A DNA stretch of 33,844 nucleotides from contig JACZRQ010000019.1 of NCBI GenBank assembly GCA_022574655.1, positions 1-33,844 on the forward strand, written 5' to 3'. Positions 25,623 through 32,843 of this stretch are shown here, one piece after another. The notes beneath the pieces are model-generated. The model was given only the letters and a program-made list of their open reading frames with translations. It made no database searches and had not been told where the DNA came from. The position numbers were made by a program, and so were the translations under genes. Every line of letters begins with the position of its first letter. The first letter of the stretch is position 1. The DNA is from Chloroflexota bacterium. GTDB lineage: Bacteria > Chloroflexota > Dehalococcoidia > SM23-28-2 > RBG-16-64-32.

Positions 25623-26715
25623 CGGCCGCGTTTCCCGCGCCGTCGTCCAGACCGGCGTTCGCGCGCTCGAATTGCGGGAGCTTCCAGTACCGGAAACGGG
25701 CTCGGAAGACGGTCTGCTCAAGGTCGATGCCTGCGGCATCTGTGGCTCCGACTACGAGCAGTTCGAAGGCGTGCTGCCCGTCCGCTTCCCCGTGATCCCC
25801 GGCCACGAGCCGGTCGGGACGATCGTCGAGATCGGCGATGTCGCCGCACGTCGCTGGGGAGTGCAGGCCGGCGACCGTGTCGCCGTCGAAACGCTGATAC
25901 CGTGCGGCTTCTGTGAGGACTGCGTCGCCGGCAAGTATCGGCTCTGTATGGGCAACCGCCGGATGAACGCCTACGGTTATCTCGGGCTCGACGTCGAACC
26001 CGGCCTCTGGGGCGGCTACGCGGAATACCTCTACCTCGAGCCACACGCCCTTGTACACAAGATCGACAAAGCCATCGCCCCTGAGATCGCGACGATGTTC
26101 AACCCCCTCGGGGCCGGCTTTCGTTGGGCTGTCGACATGCCAGCGCTCGCCGTCGGCGAGACGATCGTGATTCTGGGGGCCGGTCAGCGCGGCCTCGCAA
26201 GCGTCATCGCCGCCAGAGAAGCTGGTGCCGGGACGATCATCATTACCGGGCTCTCAGCGGACGAACGAAAGCTGGCGCTCGCGAAAGAGCTAGGCGCCGA
26301 TGTCACGATCGATGTCGAACACCAGGATCCAGTGTCGGCCATGCGTGACGCCAACGGCGGGCGTCTGGCCGACGTCGTCGTCGATGTCACGTCCTACGCC
26401 GTCGAAGCGGTCACCCAGGCGATCAACATGGCTAAACGCGGCGGTCGTGTCGTTCTCGCCGGAACGAAAGGGCCGAAACCGGTCCCGGACTTCATCAGCG
26501 ACCGCATCGTGATGAAGGAACTCACGATCAAGGGCGCGTTTGGCGTCGACTGGCCCAACTACGAACGTGCGATCAGGACGATCGAGTCGGGAAAATATCC
26601 GCTGGAAAAACTCCACACCCACACGTTGCCGCTCGAAGAAGCGGAGCGTGCGATCAGGATTCTCGCTCGTCAAGAACCGGGAGAGGACGCGATCCACATC
26701 GCGTTGGTGCCGTAG
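25615..26715 (+). CDS. Zinc-dependent medium-chain alcohol dehydrogenase
   Basis: A 366-residue MDR-family enzyme that oxidises an alcohol or polyol with NAD(P). Catalytic zinc ligands are Cys40 or Cys43 in DACGICGSDYEQF and His64-Glu65 in IPGHEPVG. The structural zinc site is complete with four cysteines in PCGFCEDCVAGKYRLC (97, 100, 103, 111). The Rossmann motif is VILGAGQRGLASV (residues ~185-197), followed by an acidic-poor segment ITGLSADERKL, so cofactor preference is unclear. It is closest in pattern to threonine/sorbitol dehydrogenase-like proteins. ATG 25615 has no Shine-Dalgarno, and a tiny upstream frame overlaps it. It lies 76 bp after the nitronate-monooxygenase-like gene and before the thioesterase gene. 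Confidence 0.92.
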   Translation: MADGRVSRAVVQTGVRALELRELPVPETGSEDGLLKVDACGICGSDYEQFEGVLPVRFPVIPGHEPVGTIVEIGDVAARRWGVQAGDRVAVETLIPCGFCEDCVAGKYRLCMGNRRMNAYGYLGLDVEPGLWGGYAEYLYLEPHALVHKIDKAIAPEIATMFNPLGAGFRWAVDMPALAVGETIVILGAGQRGLASVIAAREAGAGTIIITGLSADERKLALAKELGADVTIDVEHQDPVSAMRDANGGRLADVVVDVTSYAVEAVTQAINMAKRGGRVVLAGTKGPKPVPDFISDRIVMKELTIKGAFGVDWPNYERAIRTIESGKYPLEKLHTHTLPLEEAERAIRILARQEPGEDAIHIALVP

Positions 26716-26742
26716 CAACGCGTCGTTAGCCGAGGAGAAGAC

Positions 26743-27189
26743 ATGGACGAAGAGAGAGTGCAGAAGAACTACGATCGCATGCGGAAAATAATTGAAGTAA
26801 TGCCCTTCAGCCGCCATCTCGGAATGGAGCTCGAAGACGTCTCCGATGGCTACGCGAAGCTCAGGCTGCACTTCAAGAAGGAGAATACGACCGCGATGGA
26901 TGCGCTGCACGGCGGCGCGATCGCCTCCCTCATCGACACCACCGGCGCGATGGCCGCCTGGACGACCGCAGAGATCGCGACGCCTAGGTACTTCGGTTCG
27001 ACCGTTGGCGTGAACGTGAACTACCTGTCGGGAGCGATCGGTGAGGACGTCTTGGCCGAGGGTCGCATCCTCAAGCGCGGAAAAGAGATCATCTACACCG
27101 ACGTTCGGGCGACGAACGAAGATGGCAAGCTGCTGGCGCAGGGAACTGTCGTCTATCGGATCATCGAGACCAATAAGGAGCAGGGCTGA
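26743..27189 (+). CDS. PaaI-family hotdog thioesterase
   Basis: A 148-residue hotdog-fold protein that would hydrolyse an acyl-CoA thioester. The signature DALHGGAIASLIDTTGAMAAW (residues ~52-72) is the PaaI-type active-site helix, with the GG turn and the Asp on the helix. The STVGVNVNYLSGA strand and the final KLLAQGTVVYRII strand complete the fold. GAGGAG lies a few bases before ATG 26743. It is 27 bp after the alcohol dehydrogenase gene. Its TGA shares one base with the ATG of the next gene (TGATG), so translation of both is coupled. Tetrameric phenylacetyl-CoA thioesterase-like activity is the family precedent; the real acyl group is unknown. Confidence 0.9.
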   Translation: MDEERVQKNYDRMRKIIEVMPFSRHLGMELEDVSDGYAKLRLHFKKENTTAMDALHGGAIASLIDTTGAMAAWTTAEIATPRYFGSTVGVNVNYLSGAIGEDVLAEGRILKRGKEIIYTDVRATNEDGKLLAQGTVVYRIIETNKEQG

Positions 27190-27761
27190 TGGGCGCCGTC
27201 TCGGTCATCGACAACCCGCAGGACGAAGATCTCAAAGCCCTGTACCAACGCCTCGATGTCGCGAGCGGAGGCTTGGGCGTCATCAATATCTTCAAGGTGA
27301 TGGCCCACAACCCCGGCCTGCTCGAGGGCTGGTTGCGGTTCGCCATGAACCTCCTCGGCCCTGATCTCGAACTCTCCCCGCGTCTGCGGGAAATCGCCAT
27401 CCTCCGTGTCTTCCAAAAGACCGCTGGCGAGTATGGCTTCGCGCATCACGTCCGCATCGCCCGTGACGTCGGCCTGACCGATGACGAGATCGCCGCGCTG
27501 TCGGCGTTTGAGACCAGCGATCTGTTCTCGGACGTCGATCGTGACGTCATCCGCTACGTCGACGCCGTCACGGACCTTGATGCAGATGCGTCCGCCTTGG
27601 CGAAAGCGACGCGCAAGTCGCTATCCGACCGTGAGCTGATGGAACTGACGATGTGCATCGGCCACTGGAACATGCTCGCGCGATTCCTGCAACCGCTTGA
27701 AGTTCCGGTTGACGACTCGCTCACAGTCGGCTTACCTGCTGAATGGCGCGACTGGATGTAA
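27189..27761 (+). CDS. Carboxymuconolactone decarboxylase / AhpD-like family protein
   Basis: A 190-residue all-helical protein of the CMD family. The core is SPRLREIAILRVFQKTAGEYGFAHHVRIARDVGLTDDEI (residues ~63-101). It has the usual 'E..... HH...A...G' pattern but lacks the CxxC of the peroxidase-active AhpD enzymes, so a thiol peroxidase role is unlikely. A second family segment is LSDRELMELTMCIGHWNMLARFL. Such proteins are frequent in catabolic clusters and often have unknown substrates. It starts at ATG 27189, overlapping the thioesterase stop by one base, and is the last gene of the operon. It ends 11 bp from the stop of the convergent VOC gene. Confidence 0.88.
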   Translation: MGAVSVIDNPQDEDLKALYQRLDVASGGLGVINIFKVMAHNPGLLEGWLRFAMNLLGPDLELSPRLREIAILRVFQKTAGEYGFAHHVRIARDVGLTDDEIAALSAFETSDLFSDVDRDVIRYVDAVTDLDADASALAKATRKSLSDRELMELTMCIGHWNMLARFLQPLEVPVDDSLTVGLPAEWRDWM

Positions 27762-27772
27762 CTTCGGTCTGT

Positions 27773-28147
27773 CTAGTCGAGCGGTCCCGTCAGCGACAGC
27801 GTGTTGCCATCGGGGTCCTTGAACCAGGCGACCCTCGCGCCCGGAGACGCCCAGATTCCCAGATCGTCCTGTTCGAGCTGGTCATAGCGCTCGAACCCCA
27901 CGCCTTTCTCGCCCAGCCCACGCACCGCCGCTTCTATGTCGTCGACCTTCCAGCCGAGAGCCGTATAATCCACCGGCGTAACCCTCTCAACCTTAAAGAT
28001 TCGCAGCATCGTCCCGTTTAGGTCGAAGACCAGAGCAAACGGGTCGTCCGCCACGAACGTCAGGCCAAGGACGTCGCGATAGAAGATAACCGCGGCTTCG
28101 GCGTCTGCCGTGGCGACGAATGCGATAGGGTCAGCGTTCGTTAGCAC
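27773..28147 (-). CDS. VOC-family (glyoxalase/bleomycin-resistance fold) protein
   Basis: A 124-residue vicinal-oxygen-chelate protein made of two beta-alpha-beta-beta-beta modules. Module 1 starts IAFVATADAEAAVIFYRDVLGLTFV. Module 2 contains ALGWKVDDIEAAVRGLGEKGV and ends WFKDPDGNTLSLTG, the classic VOC closing motif. The usual first metal His is not obvious, so dioxygenase or glyoxalase activity is uncertain and it may be a binding protein. ATG 28147 is the chosen start. It is a single gene facing the catabolic operon, with no terminator visible in the 11-bp gap between the two stops. Confidence 0.85.
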   Translation of the reverse strand: MLTNADPIAFVATADAEAAVIFYRDVLGLTFVADDPFALVFDLNGTMLRIFKVERVTPVDYTALGWKVDDIEAAVRGLGEKGVGFERYDQLEQDDLGIWASPGARVAWFKDPDGNTLSLTGPLD

Positions 28148-28237
28148 GGGCTAAGCGTTGGAATTTCGGAAACGCAAGTCCGGACGAGATGACGCAGCCG
28201 CGTGCGTGAATGACCCGACGGTATCTCGGCGCACCTC

Positions 28238-28939
28238 TTAGAAAAACCGTTTCCAGCCTGAGCGACGAGATGATTTCGGTAGCGTAGGATCTTTATCCTC
28301 TCTTCGCCGCCCAAGCGAATAGTCTGCGCCCGCAACGAATCCACATTGGAACATGGAAACGAACGTGCTCTTCGCTATGAGATTCCCCATGGTTCGATCC
28401 GATGCGCCCTTCAGCACGATATCCGCCGCAATCGCGGTGTCGGTCAGGGGTTCCGCAATCCCCTGACTGATCGCATTGTGGGTCATCTCCTCTAACCCAT
28501 CGTCCACGAGATACCTCGACATCGCTCGTCCGAGGCTAGGCCAGTCGCCGGCCATTTTCCCAATGCGCTTGGCTGCTTTCGGACCAACTTTGGCTAGATC
28601 GCGGGCCAGAGCACCATCGCGTGAGATGTATGCGTAGGTCTTGAGCGCCACAGGCGTAAGCTCATCTTGAGGCAGCAACTCCGCATCGTGCGCAATGGAC
28701 GCTCCAGCGTCCAATCCCAGGAGGAAGCCGCTCTGAAAGAAGATACGTCCCCACGTTGCCGCTGCTTCGCTGTCGCGAAGGGTTCCGCATAGGCGAGCCG
28801 AATTGGCGAGGCCTTCTGTCAAAATCCGCCTTACATCTTTGTTTCCCCATTCCTGTTCTACGAGCGAATCGAGAGCAGGTCTAGACTTGATGACCTCTTG
28901 ATACCTGTCAGCTAGCGACTCGTAATTGACCAGATTCAT
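28238..28939 (-). CDS. Hypothetical protein directly downstream of the tRNA pair
   Basis: A 233-residue soluble, mostly helical protein with no signal peptide. I do not recognise the family. A small Gly/Ala-rich segment FFQSGFLLGLDAGAS and a later STFVSMFQCGFVAGADYSLGRR look like two related helical hairpins with an 'F..GF..G.d' pattern. The C terminus is basic and ends GWKRFF. GGAGG lies nine bases before ATG 28939, supporting translation. It begins 44 bp after the encoded CCA of tRNA-Arg, on the same strand and with no terminator between, so it may be transcribed with the tRNAs. Its base composition looks less GC-rich than its neighbours, so acquisition by transfer is possible. Confidence 0.65.
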   Translation of the reverse strand: MNLVNYESLADRYQEVIKSRPALDSLVEQEWGNKDVRRILTEGLANSARLCGTLRDSEAAATWGRIFFQSGFLLGLDAGASIAHDAELLPQDELTPVALKTYAYISRDGALARDLAKVGPKAAKRIGKMAGDWPSLGRAMSRYLVDDGLEEMTHNAISQGIAEPLTDTAIAADIVLKGASDRTMGNLIAKSTFVSMFQCGFVAGADYSLGRRREDKDPTLPKSSRRSGWKRFF

Positions 28940-28982
28940 CGGTCATGTCCTCCAACACAGGGCCATAGATGCTGGTGAAATA

Positions 28983-29058
28983 TGGCGCGCTCGGTGGGAC
29001 TCGAACCCACGGCCTCAGCCTCCGCAGGGCTGCGCTCTATCCACTGAGCTACGAGCGC
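28983..29058 (-). tRNA. tRNA-Arg, anticodon GCG
   Basis: The cloverleaf folds completely on the minus strand. The acceptor GCGCTCG / CGAGCGC is perfect, the D-stem is GCTC / GAGC, the anticodon stem CAGCC / GGCTG, and the T-arm GTGGG / CCCAC with loop TTCGAGT. The anticodon loop is CTGCGGA, giving anticodon GCG, which reads CGC (Arg). The D-loop has GGA with A20, an arginine identity element. Discriminator G73 is followed by an encoded CCA (28983-28985). Most bacteria instead use ACG modified to inosine. Position 37 is G after G36, a TrmD-type methylation site. Confidence 0.93.
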
Positions 29059-29063
29059 GCGAA

Positions 29064-29150
29064 TGGTGCCGAAGGTGGGATTTGAACCCACACGCCCACA
29101 AGGGGCACTGCGCCCTGAACGCAGCGCGTCTGCCGTTCCGCCACTTCGGC
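29064..29150 (-). tRNA. tRNA-Leu, anticodon CAG
   Basis: A class II tRNA with a long variable arm. The acceptor GCCGAAG / CTTCGGC is perfect. The anticodon stem CTGCG / CGCAG carries loop TTCAGGG, giving anticodon CAG, which reads CTG (Leu). The variable arm is GCCCCTTGTGGGC, and the T-arm GTGGG / CCCAC has loop TTCAAAT. A73 (the leucine discriminator) is followed by an encoded CCA at 29064-29066. Five bases separate it from the downstream tRNA-Arg, so they are surely one transcript. Confidence 0.95.
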
Positions 29151-29196
29151 CTCTGTCTGCGAGCCTGGTTGCGTATGCTCTCTAGCCCGCGACTGC

Positions 29197-29225
29197 AGAA
29201 TATCATCGGCGTCTGAAGGGGTCAA
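29197..29225 (-). promoter_or_regulatory. Sigma-70-type promoter of the tRNA operon
   Basis: On the minus strand TTGACC (29220-29225) and TATTCT (29197-29202) are separated by exactly 17 bases. Transcription would start near 29190, about 40 bases before the tRNA-Leu 5' end. Its spacing and position are as expected for a strong stable-RNA promoter. Confidence 0.7.
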
Positions 29226-29256
29226 TTTGGCCGCTCGCTTTTGGGGGTTCTTCGCG

Positions 29257-30000
29257 CTACCGGTCTTCCAGGCTGCTTGACGGTGGTAACGTGAGGTGGC
29301 CGTCTTCCAGCCAGAGGAGCCGGTCAGCGATGTCGTAGATCCTCTGGTCGTGCGAAACGATGACGACCGCGACTTCGTACGTGTCGGCCAGCGTTCGCAG
29401 AATGTCGGCCACCTGACGCCCCTGCTTCGAATCAAGGTTCGCAGTCGGCTCATCGGCGAGGATCAGTTCGGGATCGTTCATCAACGCGCGCGCAATCGCC
29501 ACCCTCTGCCTCTCGCCTCCGGAGAGCGTCGGCGGCTTCGCATGCAGGCGCTGCTCCATTCCCAGCCGCGTCAGCAGGCTTTCGGCTTGTCGCCGGGCGG
29601 AAGCCCCACCCTTGCCGACCAAGTTGAGCGCCACCTCGACGTTCTCGCGCGCCGTCAGCGCATCCAGTAGCCCGAACGTCTGAAACACGAAGCCGACCTT
29701 GCTCCGCCTGACCTCCGCGGACTCCCCGGCGCTCATGGCGCCGACATCCCGGCCACCAATGCATACCGTGCCGGACGTTGGTGTCAGGATCCCTCCCAGC
29801 AGTGTGACCAGCGTGGTCTTCCCCGCGCCCGAAGGTCCGGAAATAATGATCGTCTCGCCGCGGTGCACGGTAAGATCGATCCCGTCCACGGCGACAACCG
29901 TCGCTGCGCCGGACCCGAACGTCTTCCGAAGATCGCGGACGTCCAGAACTACGTCGTTCGCTGACGGCTCAACCGGTACAGTCCCCGTTTCTGTCGCCAT
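29257..30000 (-). CDS. ABC transporter ATP-binding protein, MacB/LolD type
   Basis: A 247-residue ATPase. Walker A is GPSGAGKT (55-62), the Q-loop VFQTFGLL with Gln107, the signature LSGGERQR (159-166), Walker B LILADEPT (179-186), and the switch His is in VIVSHDQR. The 'TANLDS' D-loop and the segment around LLDALTARENVEVAL place it in the MacB/LolD/FtsE group that drives FtsX-type permeases. These pull lipoproteins, peptides or drugs from the membrane rather than import solutes. It starts at ATG 30000 with the ribosome site AGGAG overlapping the stop of the permease gene, leaving a 5-bp gap, so the two are translated together as one complex. Confidence 0.95.
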   Translation of the reverse strand: MATETGTVPVEPSANDVVLDVRDLRKTFGSGAATVVAVDGIDLTVHRGETIIISGPSGAGKTTLVTLLGGILTPTSGTVCIGGRDVGAMSAGESAEVRRSKVGFVFQTFGLLDALTARENVEVALNLVGKGGASARRQAESLLTRLGMEQRLHAKPPTLSGGERQRVAIARALMNDPELILADEPTANLDSKQGRQVADILRTLADTYEVAVVIVSHDQRIYDIADRLLWLEDGHLTLPPSSSLEDR

Positions 30001-30005
30001 AGCTC

Positions 30006-31088
30006 CTAAGCTCGGAAGACCGTTCCCGGATCGACGCGGCTTATGCGATGAACGGGCAGAAGCGAGGAGACGCCGCTCATCAGTAACACGATGCCAAGAA
30101 CTCCGAAAACATATAGCGGGTTGAATATCGTCGTGAACTCGGGCACGATCTCCGCTATCCCCTGTGCAGCGCCGTATGCGACGGGCGTACCTAGCGCGAA
30201 GCCGCAGAGTCCGACGGCGAAGGCCTGAACTGTGACGATCCGGTACAGATAAGCGCGCGTCGCCCCAAGCGCCTTCAGTATTCCGAAGTCGCGGGCCTTC
30301 TCGATCGTAGACGTGTAGATCGTCAGGCTGATAATGGAGGCGCCGACGATAAACCCGACGGCCATGAGGATCCCGAAGACCGGTGAGAAACTGTCGATAG
30401 CGGCTCTCGATCGATCCGCAAACGCTCCCCGGCCGATCGCGTTCGCGTCACTCAATTTGGCATCGATTCTAGAAGCTACCAACGATGCATCGGCCGACTC
30501 CGAGACTATGACACCGATGTAGTTGATCCTGTCTCCGAGCCCGAACGTGGCCTTCGCGTCGGTCATGTTCAGTACAGAAAAGCTGGACGGGACAATCGAT
30601 GCGATCGTAAAAGATCGCTCGCCGATCCAAACTGGCTCACCCGTTCCGGCGCCGATTGTTCGGGCGAACCGGCTGGATAGCACGATCTCGCCTGATGCGG
30701 GTGTCGCACGCTCCTTGGCGCCTGCCTGGCTGAGAACCTCCCCTGAACCGAATGCAATCACGAACTCAAGGTTCTGACGATCGCCGGTCCCAATCACGAC
30801 TCTGCGGCCAAGGATCGATTCCGCGCCCTTCACACCCGATATGTCGGCGATCGACTCCGTGTACTCGCCCGGGAGAATCGAAGTCGAGCGCTCGATGTCG
30901 TAAGTGCCGTCCTGCGCGACCCACACATCGAACGGCAGCTCCTCAACCATAGCGCCGAAACTGTCTCGGACACCCATGAACAGGCTCTGGATGAGAACGA
31001 TGAGAAATACGGAAACCGCTACGCCGAAAACCGCCAAAACAAAGCGCGACTTCTCGGCGAGCAGATGTCTGCGCGCTATCGGTACTAT
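30006..31088 (-). CDS. ABC transporter permease, FtsX/MacB family (start codon uncertain)
   Basis: The permease has one N-terminal membrane helix, an extracytoplasmic MacB-type domain (residues ~45-230) and three C-terminal helices. The FtsX signature is TSTIEKARDFGILKALGATRAYLYRI, and the end is LLPVHRISRVDPGTVFRA. The first ordinary start in frame is TTG 31037, but it falls inside the N-terminal helix. Upstream, the frame stays open and encodes the family-typical VPIARRHLLAEKSRFVLAVFG before it. No ATG, GTG or TTG exists there. An ATA at 31086-31088 lies nine bases after GGAGGGAGG and is my best start guess, giving 360 residues. CTG 31064 is another option, and a sequence error is possible. 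It is the first gene of the pair with the ATPase. Confidence 0.85.
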   Translation of the reverse strand: MVPIARRHLLAEKSRFVLAVFGVAVSVFLIVLIQSLFMGVRDSFGAMVEELPFDVWVAQDGTYDIERSTSILPGEYTESIADISGVKGAESILGRRVVIGTGDRQNLEFVIAFGSGEVLSQAGAKERATPASGEIVLSSRFARTIGAGTGEPVWIGERSFTIASIVPSSFSVLNMTDAKATFGLGDRINYIGVIVSESADASLVASRIDAKLSDANAIGRGAFADRSRAAIDSFSPVFGILMAVGFIVGASIISLTIYTSTIEKARDFGILKALGATRAYLYRIVTVQAFAVGLCGFALGTPVAYGAAQGIAEIVPEFTTIFNPLYVFGVLGIVLLMSGVSSLLPVHRISRVDPGTVFRA

Positions 31089-31526
31089 TTCTCGTTCCCT
31101 CCCTCCGTTGCCGGGAGGGAGCGTCTCTTGGGCGGTGCCGCCCCTAAAACTTACGGATCACCGTAAGGCGTTAGGGCCTCAGTGGGGTGAACTACCCTCC
31201 CAGGCGCTCCCGGACCGGATGTTGCGTAGGCGATGACTGGGATAAGAGCAGCGCTTGCGGTCCTGGGACTCCGCTGGGTTAGGGTGAGGGGCAACCTCTG
31301 AGCAAACGACGCGAAAGTACTGAGAATGAGTGCCGAGATCTTCGCGCGGATTGTCATCGCCTTGCTGCTACTCCCTACAGACCTGCCGATTGACGGCGGT
31401 CTTCTGAAGAATACGCCGTGCCCAAGGCATCGTCAATCCAGGTACCGCCCAAACACTCACTTACAGACGCGCGAACGCCCCCATATACTGTTGGCACAGT
31501 CGAGACGATCTATAGGAGGGGCTGCG
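31089..31526. other. Long intergenic region between the ABC operon and the CoA-transferase
   Basis: This stretch of about 440 bp has no supported gene. The near (left) end holds the ribosome site of the permease gene, a GGGCGG / CCGCCC hairpin (31130-31135, 31138-31143) in the expected leader, and an 18-bp dyad described separately. The frame of the CoA-transferase stays open back to 31326, but that part has no conserved content and the ribosome site lies at 31514-31520. A TATACT (31484-31489) could be the -10 of the CoA-transferase promoter, but no good -35 is visible. Confidence 0.5.
31150..31167. promoter_or_regulatory. 18-bp perfect dyad, TetR-like operator candidate
   Basis: CTTACGG (31150-31156) and CCGTAAG (31161-31167) are exact arms around ATCA. 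The size and form are those of operators bound by TetR-type dimers, which often control efflux or ABC export genes. It lies ~60 bp upstream of the ABC permease start region. No regulator gene is present in the window. Confidence 0.5.
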
Positions 31527-32837
31527 ATGGCGGGACCGCTGGCTGGAATCAAGGTGACCGACTTCACCGAATACATCGCCGGGCCGTACTGCACGATGAT
31601 GCTTGCCGACATGGGCGCAGATGTTGTCAAGGTGGAACGGCCCGAAGGTGACATGTGGCGGCACACCGCGCCGGTTGCGCCCTACGAAAGCCAGGTGTTC
31701 CTCGGCCTCAACCGAGGCAAGCGCAGTATAGCGCTGGACATGGGACTCCCAGACGGTCGCGAGATCGCTCGGCGACTCGCCGTTCGCGCGGACGTCGTCG
31801 TCGTGAACTACCGGCCCGGCGTCACCGATCGGTTGGGCCTCGACTACGAATCGCTCTCGAAGGAGAATTCGCGTCTCGTCTACTGCGAGAACACCGCGTT
31901 CGGCCGCAAGGGGCCGTACGCCAGCCGCCCGGGGTTCGATATCCTCTCTCAAGCGGCAACCGGCATCATCCTCTACGAGAACAAGACCGATCGCGGCACC
32001 CCTACCTTCATCAGAACGCTAGCGGTGACGGATCTGACGACCGCGATGTTCATGGCATGGGGCATCGTTAATGCATTGTTCGCCCGATCGGCGAGCGGTC
32101 GCGGCCAGCGCGTCGAAACGAACCTCTTCGCATCCGGTCTCGCAGCTCAGTATCGTCCGCTCGTGTCCGTCGAAGAGCGAGACCGCCCTGTGCGGGAGGG
32201 GTTCATTCAGGAGCTAAAGAAGGCAAGATCGCGTGGTACCACCCATCGCGAGAGTGCCGACCTGCGTGGTCAATACGTACCCCTTCGTGGCCGAAACAAC
32301 TACTACCGCGTTTACGAGACGAAGGAAGCGCTCATCGCCATCGCCTGTCTGAACAATCGCCAGCGCCGTGCCGTTCGCGACGCGTTAGACGTCGATGATG
32401 CAACCGTCGACGGGATGACCTACGACTGGACATCTGCTGAAGTGCGCGAAGCGCACCGTCAGCTCACTGATTCGATAGAAGAGAACTTCCGGCAGCGGAC
32501 GACCGAAGAATGGCTCTCCGCGCTCGACGCAGTCGACGTCCCCTGCAGCGTCGTCAACTTCCCGGAAGAGATTTTCGACAACGAGCACGTGAACGCCAAC
32601 GATCTGCTTTTGGACCTCGATCACCCCGTAGTTGGAGCCCTACGTCTCCCCCGCTGTCCAGTCCAGATGGGCGATAGCGATGTCGGCAGCGACCTGCCGC
32701 CGCCACCGCTGGGCGCACATGGCGACGAGGTTCTACGGGAACTCGGCTATGACGAGGCGGCGGTAACGAAACTCTACGACGATGGCGTCCTCTGGACCCG
32801 CGAACGTCTGCTCGCACGTGATGGCCAGTCGGCCTGA
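31527..32837 (+). CDS. Class III CoA-transferase (CaiB/BaiF family)
   Basis: A 436-residue enzyme that moves CoA between carboxylic acids. The start ATG 31527 is fixed by AGGAGGG at 31514-31520 and by the typical N terminus GPLAGIKVTDFTEYIAGPY. CTMMLADMGADVVKVERPEGD is the CoA-binding Rossmann-like start, then LNRGKRSIALD and the RPGFDILSQAATGII motif. The catalytic aspartate is Asp169 in AVTDLTTAMF, the same number as in formyl-CoA transferase. The small domain includes ALDAVDVPCSVVNFPEEIFDNEHV. A flavoprotein gene starts only 6 bp after the stop, so the two form an operon, perhaps to activate and oxidise a dicarboxylic or branched acid. The donor and acceptor are unknown. Confidence 0.93.
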   Translation: MAGPLAGIKVTDFTEYIAGPYCTMMLADMGADVVKVERPEGDMWRHTAPVAPYESQVFLGLNRGKRSIALDMGLPDGREIARRLAVRADVVVVNYRPGVTDRLGLDYESLSKENSRLVYCENTAFGRKGPYASRPGFDILSQAATGIILYENKTDRGTPTFIRTLAVTDLTTAMFMAWGIVNALFARSASGRGQRVETNLFASGLAAQYRPLVSVEERDRPVREGFIQELKKARSRGTTHRESADLRGQYVPLRGRNNYYRVYETKEALIAIACLNNRQRRAVRDALDVDDATVDGMTYDWTSAEVREAHRQLTDSIEENFRQRTTEEWLSALDAVDVPCSVVNFPEEIFDNEHVNANDLLLDLDHPVVGALRLPRCPVQMGDSDVGSDLPPPPLGAHGDEVLRELGYDEAAVTKLYDDGVLWTRERLLARDGQSA

Positions 32838-32843
32838 GGGTGC

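Noticed and set aside
31326-31526. Possible N-terminal extension of the CoA-transferase by 67 residues
   Set aside because: The open frame lacks conserved content. The family N terminus GPLAGIKVTDF begins right after ATG 31527, which has AGGAGGG in front.
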